DNA of 5,737 nucleotides, taken from positions 1 through 5,737 of the forward strand of contig CAJXTP010000192.1 of NCBI GenBank assembly GCA_913061335.1. The letters run 5' to 3'. Positions 1 to 4,271 of the stretch are shown here, piece after piece. Within the stretch, counting starts at the first letter, position 1. Every line of letters starts with the position of its first letter. This stretch comes from an uncultured Loktanella sp. (GTDB lineage Bacteria > Pseudomonadota > Alphaproteobacteria > Rhodobacterales > Rhodobacteraceae). A model generated the notes under the pieces. That model was given only the letters and a program-made list of their open reading frames with translations. It ran no database searches and was not told where the DNA came from. The translations under genes and the position numbers were made by a program.

Positions 1-46
1 ACACTCTCTTATCAAATTACCCTATTTGGACCCATAGGCGCTGACG

Positions 47-256
47 TCAGACAGTTTTGGCCGTTTTATCATAGACGATATGATCGGGATGGTCGCTGAT
101 GTAGCTGTTGAGGTCTTTTGAGGCCTGAGCGCGACTGAGCCCCATTACGTCCATCAGGTCAGCCAGGCCAACTCGCCCGCGCCAAAACACTCTGTGCTCG
201 ATGAATGCACGTCGATCCTGTTGCCAACGTGAGAGATTGTTCGATTCGCCTGTCAT
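47..256 (-). CDS. Truncated WYL-family (BrxR/CapW-like) winged-helix regulator, N-terminal domain only
   Basis: The 69-residue product resembles the N-terminal winged helix of the WYL-domain repressors BrxR and CapW, which control BREX, CBASS and other anti-phage operons. Visible hallmarks are RAFIEHRVFWRGRV (about 16-29), a helix-turn-helix with LSRAQASKDLNSY (40-52), and the wing end HIVYDKTAK (59-67). Full-length relatives continue for some 200 residues with a WYL ligand-binding domain and a C-terminal dimerisation domain. Here a TGA at 47-49 ends the protein just after the wing, and I found no convincing WYL sequence in any frame of the remaining 46 bases. It is therefore probably a remnant, although a free-standing DNA-binding peptide is possible. 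The ATG at 254-256 lacks a strong Shine-Dalgarno sequence. The gene is divergent from the terminase gene, with about 190 bp between them containing palindromes. The family match is from memory of the motif; function in this truncated state is unknown. Confidence 0.6.
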   Translation of the reverse strand: MTGESNNLSRWQQDRRAFIEHRVFWRGRVGLADLMDVMGLSRAQASKDLNSYISDHPDHIVYDKTAKTV

Positions 257-370
257 GTACTAAGTCTAATTCAACCTAAGGGATGGGTCTACATTTAAGA
301 ACCATATACTCAGATGACTGATCGAGATAAAGTTGGAGCCCCGGCCGAAACTCATAAGATCACCATGCAA

Positions 371-418
371 TTGAGGTATTAAAATACCCCAAATATGGTA
401 TGTATATATTACATCCCC
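371..418 (+). promoter_or_regulatory. Candidate promoter with overlapping palindromic operators upstream of terS
   Basis: A possible sigma-70 promoter has TTGAGG at 371-376 and TATGGT at 394-399, spaced 17 bp, each matching four of six consensus bases. A near-perfect palindrome, GGTATT-aa-AATACC (375-388), fills the spacer. A second inverted repeat, ATGTA-tatat-TACAT (400-414), lies just after the -10 box. A repressor bound here would block transcription. The divergent winged-helix fragment at 47-256 is one possible source of such a repressor. The promoter is a reading by eye and could be wrong; the palindromes are plain in the sequence. Confidence 0.4.
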
Positions 419-434
419 GTAAGGCAGGTTCAAT

Positions 435-440
435 AAGGAG
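435..440 (+). promoter_or_regulatory. Ribosome binding site of terS (AAGGAG)
   Basis: AAGGAG sits 9 nt before the ATG at 450, an ideal distance. The TTG at 444 would be only 3 nt away, which is too close, so this site decides the start in favour of ATG 450. Confidence 0.75.
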
Positions 441-449
441 TATTTGCAG

Positions 450-1235
450 ATGATGGGCGCGCTACCAAACAACCGACACGAGGCTTTTTGCCTTGAATAT
501 ATGAAGGATCGCGCCGGTGGGGCTGCTTATCGACGTGCCGGATACAATACAAAGAGTAATGACGTAGCTGCTGCCGCTGCCTCAAGATTGTTAATCAATG
601 TTAAGTCTGGCGTTCCGCAGCGCATTGCCGAGTTTGAAGCCGAATACGCCACCAAGATTGGGTTCGAAATCGAGGATGCTCTCAACAAATACCTGTCTAT
701 CCTCAATGCTGATCCCGCAACGCTCACATCGCTCATGCGCGGAGCCTGTCGCTATTGTCAGGGCACCAACCACGACTTTCAGTGGCGAACTTCCCGCGAA
801 TACGCAGATGCCGTCAAGAAGTACGATACAGCCGGTCAAGTAGCGCAGATTATGATGCTCGAACCGAGCGACCTTGGCGGTTACGGATATCGTGCCAGTC
901 AATCGCCGCATCCAGACTGTCCAGAATGTGATGGCTTTGGTATTGCGCGCGCGCACTTCGCCGGAACTGACAACATCCCCGAAGCATCGCGTCCACTGTT
1001 TGCAGGCGTCAAAGAGACCCAGCACGGCATAGAGGTCAAGATGCACGACCAGATGGCCGCGCTCGACGCACTGGCGAAGCACATTGGGTTTTTCGCCAAG
1101 GATCATACATGCGATCTCGATACATCTGACGCGCTGACAGAATTGCTTGCTGGCATGATTCAGAAATCTTCAAAAATGCCCGTTAACTCTAGGTCACGCC
1201 AAGCATCCAATGCCGCCAATGCCCCGCGATCCTAA
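450..1235 (+). CDS. terS: Phage terminase small subunit (Terminase_2-like), orphan
   Basis: Terminase small subunits recognise phage DNA and load the large-subunit motor for packaging. The 261-residue product starts with the family's helical DNA-binding segment: RHEAFCLEYMKDRAGGAAYRRAGY, then an alanine-rich helix and SRLLINVKSGV (about 9-55). It ends with the typical MHDQMAALDALAKHIGFF (about 198-215). Between them is an insert with two CxxC pairs, CRYC (100-103) and CPEC (157-160), probably a zinc-binding site seen in a subset of proteobacterial TerS proteins. The start is ATG 450, supported by AAGGAG; a TTG at 444 is in frame but badly spaced. In tailed phages the large subunit normally follows within a few bases, but here there is no gene for about 650 bp. 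The orphan state fits a phage satellite that redirects packaging, or a decayed prophage. Family assignment is strong; present activity is unknown. Confidence 0.85.
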   Translation: MMGALPNNRHEAFCLEYMKDRAGGAAYRRAGYNTKSNDVAAAAASRLLINVKSGVPQRIAEFEAEYATKIGFEIEDALNKYLSILNADPATLTSLMRGACRYCQGTNHDFQWRTSREYADAVKKYDTAGQVAQIMMLEPSDLGGYGYRASQSPHPDCPECDGFGIARAHFAGTDNIPEASRPLFAGVKETQHGIEVKMHDQMAALDALAKHIGFFAKDHTCDLDTSDALTELLAGMIQKSSKMPVNSRSRQASNAANAPRS

Positions 1236-1587
1236 TGGTGCGCCTTGTGCGCTGACATGATGGCAGTGCCCGCACGATAGTTCGTTTTTGACAGCTTAGC
1301 CCAACTCGAAAGGGGCCGCGGAACAAAAGTGAGAATATGGAATGTCCATTTTTCAGTGGAAACGCCAATTGTACGCTTCTCCGACTTGTGGTCGGCGCTG
1401 TCAGTGCGAGGCTCCCATCACTGGCATCCGATGACCTCGAAGACTAAATTGACCCAATTTTGGGGGTTGTTAGGCACCCAACGTTGAAGTTTTTGGTGGC
1501 GTGTCGAGGGCGGCTGCCTATCACAGGGCTTCCTGTCTGCGCTGCTGCCGATACTGACAAAGGTAAAACACATTGGTAATAGTGCGC

Positions 1588-1618
1588 GAGGTTACCTCAG
1601 GCGAAGCCTTTTTATTTT
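1588..1618 (+). terminator. Candidate rho-independent terminator
   Basis: Two small hairpins in tandem, GAGG-tta-CCTC (1588-1598) and AGGC-gaa-GCCT (1599-1609), run into TTTTTATTTT. The stems are only 4 bp each, so the T tract is the better evidence. It would end plus-strand transcription coming from terS, whose stop is about 350 bp upstream. Confidence 0.4.
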
Positions 1619-1628
1619 CTAAGCATTT

Positions 1629-1656
1629 CAACACCTCCGCTAGGGTTTCGGTGTTG
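1629..1656. repeat. Inverted repeat (7-bp stem)
   Basis: CAACACC (1629-1635) and GGTGTTG (1650-1656) form a perfect 7-bp stem with a 14-nt loop. Neither side carries a clear T tract, so it is not called a terminator. Confidence 0.4.
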
Positions 1657-1682
1657 CTTTAAAAGCGAGATGGTTTCAGACA

Positions 1683-1809
1683 GTCTCATTTAGTGACGTC
1701 TGCATAACCCCTGTTTTGATAAAAACTCGAAAATATACCATTGATTTTGTTGGGTAAAATTTCGTGAAATCCACCAAAACGGAGTTATGCTGAGGTCTCA
1801 TTTAGTGAC
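1683..1809. repeat. Pair of perfect 15-bp direct repeats bracketing a palindrome
   Basis: GTCTCATTTAGTGAC occurs at 1683-1697 and again at 1795-1809, start to start 112 bp. After each copy the similarity continues loosely (T-T, then ATAA). The 97 bp between the copies are almost wholly a nested palindrome, set 4 nt in from each repeat. The layout resembles a miniature inverted-repeat element with long target duplications, or a cis-acting site such as an origin or recombination site. I do not recognise it as a known insertion sequence. Confidence 0.7.
1702..1790. repeat. Nested imperfect palindrome (long hairpin or cruciform)
   Basis: The outer arms are GCATAACCCCTGTTTTG (1702-1718) and, on the other strand, GCATAACTCCGTTTTG (1775-1790 reversed). 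They share 15 identities with one substitution and one bulged T. The inner arms are CGAAAATATACC (1728-1739) and CGAAATTTTACC (1753-1764 reversed), identical at 10 of 12 positions. The unpaired steps between arms are 9 and 10 nt and the apex loop is 13 nt, so the folding is symmetric. The outer ends GCATAAC and GTTATGC come within one base of the integron attC R'' and R' boxes. Confidence 0.65.
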
Positions 1810-1892
1810 TTTTCTATAAATGGGTCAAATCGCTAAGCCTTCGGCAGTAGAAGTTTGATCTGTAATTGAACTTATGTTGAGCATTCATTGAT

Positions 1893-3185
1893 TTAAGTTG
1901 AGATAGCGCTTTCAAAATATCTTTTTTCTTGAATTTCTCTAATTATATCAGACATCTGTGGAAAGTATAAGCGCGCGGCCATTTCTATGAAAAAAAACGT
2001 TTTATCGCATTCTTCACATAAATCACGATACCAGACCTTCGTATTTTCGGTTCCAGCCCGGTGTGCCATACGTAGAATGCTAATGCCCTCAATATGCGAA
2101 ACTGAGGTGTTTTCAAAAGCAAAAATCTGACCGTCATTTTGCCATTCCTCTATCAACTGTTGCGGGCTTTGGCTGAGCTGGCCCTTTGCCTGTTTCAGCT
2201 TGTAGACAAGGAACGCCATGAAGGCGGGGGCACTTTCTGGTGTGTTGAGAACCTGCCGTCCATTTTTTAAAACACCAAGCGGCCGCTGAGGGCGGTTATA
2301 AGCGTATTCGTCATTTTTGTTGGGTTTCCCGTTCGCGCTGTAGACAGCCCATTCTATAACGTGTGCCGCGTCCAGTGCTTTAATATTGTCCCAGAAAGCC
2401 GGCCCTTCTTTGCCCCGCCAACTGTGACTATGAGCACGAGATATGCTTTTATCCTTACCAGTATCCTGATCCACATAGTGCCGATCAGAACGCAGACAAT
2501 GCAGGCGGTGCCGTTCAAATTTAATATCAATTTTGTCAGAAGCGTGAAAATAACCTCTAACAATTTCCAGCGGCACGCCCCGTTCATCCATGAGGTTTTG
2601 AAGTTGATATAGCTCCGCCGCCAACATGATCGGCCCCAGCTCGCCACCATTCATGAGGCGGTAAAGCGGGGAATGCCCCTCACTAACCTTCACAAAGCTA
2701 TTTGGGATGAACGCGACCGTGTTGGAGTGTTCTATTACCTGCCAGCCGTCGGAACGCTTTTCGATCCAGCCCTTAGTTGCGGCCCGATGCGCGGCTTGAA
2801 TATCGCTGCTCCCAAGAGGCTGTTGCCCCGCTTCGATGGCACCCACGATCCCACGTTCCTTTTGGCCGAGTGACTGTCGGGAATCGTGAATCGGCAGTTT
2901 ATACCGCTCAGCTCTACGCGCCCGTTTGCGCTCGACCTCCAAGCATTCGATCAACCCTTTGCTCTCAAGTTTGTTGATAGCCCGTTTCACCTCCGCCCGT
3001 GACAAGCCGGAATATTCCATGACCGATCGGACGCCCCCGCAAGAGATTACATTCCCCTGATCAGTGCTTTTCAGAAGTGAAAGATAGGTGGCGGCTTCCT
3101 CGACCCCGAACCCATTCTGTCGGATGCGTTCAAACTGGTGAACGTCCAGTGCAAAGAAACCTTTGCTCTTAGCCTTTTTAGCCAT
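1893..3185 (-). CDS. Winged-helix protein of unknown function, possible island replication or regulatory protein
   Basis: I do not know a named function for this 430-residue protein. It has a clear N-terminal winged helix-turn-helix at about 25-97: FGVEEAATYLSLLKS, then CGGVRSVMEYSGLSRAEV (recognition region) and INKLESKGLIE, followed by a very basic stretch, VERKRARRAERYKL. From about 157 it resumes with VAFIPNSFVKV and GPIMLAAELYQLQNLMDERG (184-203), a pattern I recall from unnamed helix-turn-helix proteins near AlpA regulators in proteobacterial islands. No primase, helicase, nuclease or membrane signature is visible. Two DNA-binding-like parts would suit a replication initiator or a repressor, but this is inference. 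The start ATG at 3183-3185 has AGGG 5 nt upstream. It lies 166 bp downstream of the alpA gene on the same strand, with two tandem palindromes in the gap that probably control it. It converges on terS. No convincing terminator follows its TAA. Confidence 0.8.
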   Translation of the reverse strand: MAKKAKSKGFFALDVHQFERIRQNGFGVEEAATYLSLLKSTDQGNVISCGGVRSVMEYSGLSRAEVKRAINKLESKGLIECLEVERKRARRAERYKLPIHDSRQSLGQKERGIVGAIEAGQQPLGSSDIQAAHRAATKGWIEKRSDGWQVIEHSNTVAFIPNSFVKVSEGHSPLYRLMNGGELGPIMLAAELYQLQNLMDERGVPLEIVRGYFHASDKIDIKFERHRLHCLRSDRHYVDQDTGKDKSISRAHSHSWRGKEGPAFWDNIKALDAAHVIEWAVYSANGKPNKNDEYAYNRPQRPLGVLKNGRQVLNTPESAPAFMAFLVYKLKQAKGQLSQSPQQLIEEWQNDGQIFAFENTSVSHIEGISILRMAHRAGTENTKVWYRDLCEECDKTFFFIEMAARLYFPQMSDIIREIQEKRYFESAIST

Positions 3186-3244
3186 TATTTCCCTACTCGA
3201 TGAAACCTGCTAGGCGTTTTTGATGGGAGTTTTCTCTGTCAGAT

Positions 3245-3291
3245 ATGCAGAAGATCTGCATCCTGAGCCGCAAAATGCGCAACGTCTGCAT
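3245..3291. promoter_or_regulatory. Two tandem 17-bp palindromes, candidate operators of the winged-helix gene
   Basis: Site A is ATGCAGA-aga-TCTGCAT (3245-3261), a perfect 7-3-7 palindrome. Site B is ATGCGCA-acg-TCTGCAT (3275-3291), with the same layout and one arm altered. Their centres are 30 bp apart, close to three helical turns, as expected for cooperative binding of a dimeric protein on one DNA face. They lie 60-106 bp before the ATG at 3185, in the gap after alpA. The AlpA protein, the winged-helix protein itself, or a missing repressor could be the ligand. I saw no convincing -35/-10 pair beside them. Confidence 0.6.
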
Positions 3292-3351
3292 TGTACTTCA
3301 GTCTCAGAAAGCCAAACCTCGATGGCTTCCTACCGATGCGGTGAATGCCGT

Positions 3352-3555
3352 CTAGGCACGGGGGCGCGATGCCAACCATGCATCAAGCTCGTGTTCAGAG
3401 TAGCCACGTGCTCGAGTGCTCAATGCAATGGGACGGGGGAAGTCGTCTTCCTTGAGGAGAGAATAAAACGAGGTCCGGCCTAGCCCGAGCTTGCTAGCAG
3501 CCTCCGCCGTACGAAGAATCCGATCTCCTCGCTGAGTAAGTGCGTCTTTGGTCAT
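3352..3555 (-). CDS. alpA: AlpA-family phage/island transcriptional regulator
   Basis: The 67-residue protein is a small MerR-like helix-turn-helix regulator of the AlpA type. ILRTAEAASKLGLGRTSFYSLL (about 13-34) is the helix-turn-helix, FPRPIAL (39-45) is the typical turn, and ARGYSEHELDAWLASR (49-64) is the C-terminal helix; Gly-Tyr stands where many members have a tryptophan. AlpA of E. coli activates the excision integrase of the CP4-57 cryptic prophage. In Gram-negative phage satellites AlpA is the master activator of the island. Here it is the first gene after the tRNA-side end of the accessory block, upstream of the winged-helix gene on the same strand. The start ATG at 3553-3555 has AAAGG 7 nt upstream. 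The family is clear; its targets here are unknown, and the integrase it would often control is absent. Confidence 0.85.
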   Translation of the reverse strand: MTKDALTQRGDRILRTAEAASKLGLGRTSFYSLLKEDDFPRPIALSTRARGYSEHELDAWLASRPRA

Positions 3556-3603
3556 TGTGATACCTTTGGGTGCCGGTAAGTTCGTTGGCGTCCCACGCTA
3601 TTA

Positions 3604-3637
3604 ACATACTATATGTGGTGCAAAAAGGCGTTGTCGT
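3604..3637 (-). promoter_or_regulatory. Candidate alpA promoter with overlapping palindrome
   Basis: On the minus strand ACGACA (3632-3637) and TATAGT (3608-3613) are spaced 18 bp; the -10 box matches five of six consensus bases. The palindrome ACATA-cta-TATGT (3604-3616) overlaps the -10 box and could be an operator. The transcript would begin about 50 nt before the alpA ATG. Confidence 0.4.
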
Positions 3638-3660
3638 GATAAAAAACACAATATGTAGGG

Positions 3661-3995
3661 ATAATCAGAATTTATTGAGCGACTGCGGCCTCTTTTGAGT
3701 CACTCGCGTTCGCGACAACACACTTTGGGCCTCAGTTTGCTGCGCTCAGCCTAAGCGCAGCCGCACCTCTACGCGAGAGATAGAGAATAGCGTTGGCTTC
3801 ATTATAGTCACGGAGGATGAAGGGCAAGCTTGTGCAGGTTTGAGATACGTAATCTCTCTATTTTGGTGAACCCATACTCAGGCGATCTCTATCTTCAAAT
3901 TCGCTTGGCACACGAATACACAGGAGGGGCGAGGAAATGTTAATAAAGTTGCCTGTTTCCTGCCATGTTGAGCGCTTTCGAAGATATGTTCCTGA
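3661..3995. other. Intergenic region between alpA and the tRNA-Gln side
   Basis: No confident gene is present. It contains the 8-bp stem at 3739-3761, a short inverted pair AGATAGAGA (3778-3786) and TCTCTATCT (3886-3894), and a strong AGGAGG (3922-3927) placed 9 nt before an ATG (3937) that opens only 20 codons (to 3999). That frame overlaps, as ATGA, the start of the open frame at 3996. In an intact island this is where an integrase gene would be expected. Confidence 0.5.
3739..3761. repeat. GC-rich inverted repeat (8-bp stem, 7-nt loop)
   Basis: GCTGCGCT (3739-3746) and AGCGCAGC (3754-3761) pair perfectly around a 7-nt loop. No T tract follows on either strand, so it is not a typical terminator. 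It could be a protein-binding site or a transcript end of unknown type. Confidence 0.45.
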
Positions 3996-4134
3996 ATGAT
4001 CAATATTGGAATCGAGAACACGATATCCTTCTTGAGTACCAATAATGAAAATACCAAGTGTGGGAATAAATGTGGGAACGCAAATACAGATATGAAATAT
4101 TATACATTAAAAACAAGATATTGGGAGGGGGAGC

Positions 4135-4209
4135 TGGCTGGGGTGGTAGGATTCGAACCTACGGTACATGCTACCAAAAAGCATTGCCTTACCGCTTGGC
4201 TACACCCCA
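4135..4209 (-). tRNA. tRNA-Gln (anticodon UUG)
   Basis: The minus strand folds into a full cloverleaf of 75 nt with an encoded CCA. The acceptor stem pairs TGGGGTG with CACCCCA (4139-4145), followed by discriminator G and CCA (4135-4137). The anticodon stem pairs ATGCT with AGCAT around the loop TTTTGGT, giving anticodon TTG at 4175-4177. The T arm contains GGTTCGAATCC. The sequence is a standard bacterial glutamine tRNA. It lies 62 bp after the channel gene on the same strand. Its 3' end faces the accessory block, consistent with use as an integration site. Confidence 0.95.
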
Positions 4210-4221
4210 TCAGCGTCGCAG

Positions 4222-4250
4222 TGATTACGATGAAGTGGGCAGCGGTTCAA
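4222..4250 (-). promoter_or_regulatory. Candidate tRNA-Gln promoter
   Basis: TTGAAC (4245-4250) is followed after 17 bp by TAATCA (4222-4227) on the minus strand, ending 12 nt before the mature tRNA 5' end. The -35 box is good and the -10 box poor. Read-through from the channel gene is an alternative. Confidence 0.35.
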
Positions 4251-4271
4251 GCCCTGAAATCGTAAAAAGCG

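Larger units (their letters stand above)
1236..1892. other. Non-coding region between the convergent terS and the 430-residue gene
   Basis: No credible gene is seen in about 650 bp. The longest small frame I noticed is 36 codons (1337-1447), without a good ribosome binding site. The region holds several short hairpins (1381-1395, 1402-1423, 1446-1460, 1523-1536), a terminator-like site near 1588-1618, a 7-bp-stem hairpin at 1629-1656, and a nested palindrome between direct repeats at 1683-1809. In a prophage or satellite this is where the large terminase or cargo would be expected, so it may mark a deletion, or it may hold cis-acting sites for replication or packaging. Confidence 0.7.
3996..4265 (+). 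pseudogene. Open frame next to the tRNA, possibly a leftover integrase C-terminal tail
   Basis: The 89-codon frame opens right after a stop, and its second half runs antisense through tRNA-Gln (VVGFEPTVHA is the usual false translation of a tRNA), so the whole frame is not a normal gene. The part before the tRNA contains KCGNKCGN, encoded by a 12-bp tandem duplication (4056-4079) whose two differences are both synonymous in this frame. That hints at past coding selection. I recall duplicated short peptides of this sort near the C-termini of tRNA-targeting tyrosine integrases, so this may be the stub of a deleted integrase. No catalytic motif (R..HxxR..Y) is present. Low confidence. Confidence 0.2.

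Noticed and set aside
4..12. Partial similarity of the left contig end (CTCTCTTAT) to the Tn5 mosaic end
   Set aside because: Only about 8 bases match and the following bases diverge; likely chance.
591..1106. 171-codon minus-strand frame opposite terS
   Set aside because: It lies wholly inside the well-supported terminase gene, lacks a ribosome binding site and has no recognisable domain.
1288..1293. Perfect TTGACA, candidate -35 box after terS
   Set aside because: No -10-like hexamer occurs 15-19 bp downstream; the expected place is G-rich.
1337..1447. 36-codon frame in the non-coding region
   Set aside because: Weak ribosome binding site, no similarity recognised, and of a length expected by chance.
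3739..3761. 8-bp GC-rich stem considered as a terminator
   Set aside because: No T tract on either strand.
3965..4045. 26-codon frame MLSAFEDMFLNDQYWN...
   Set aside because: It looks protein-like but overlaps two other small frames and has no suitably placed ribosome binding site; it cannot be supported.
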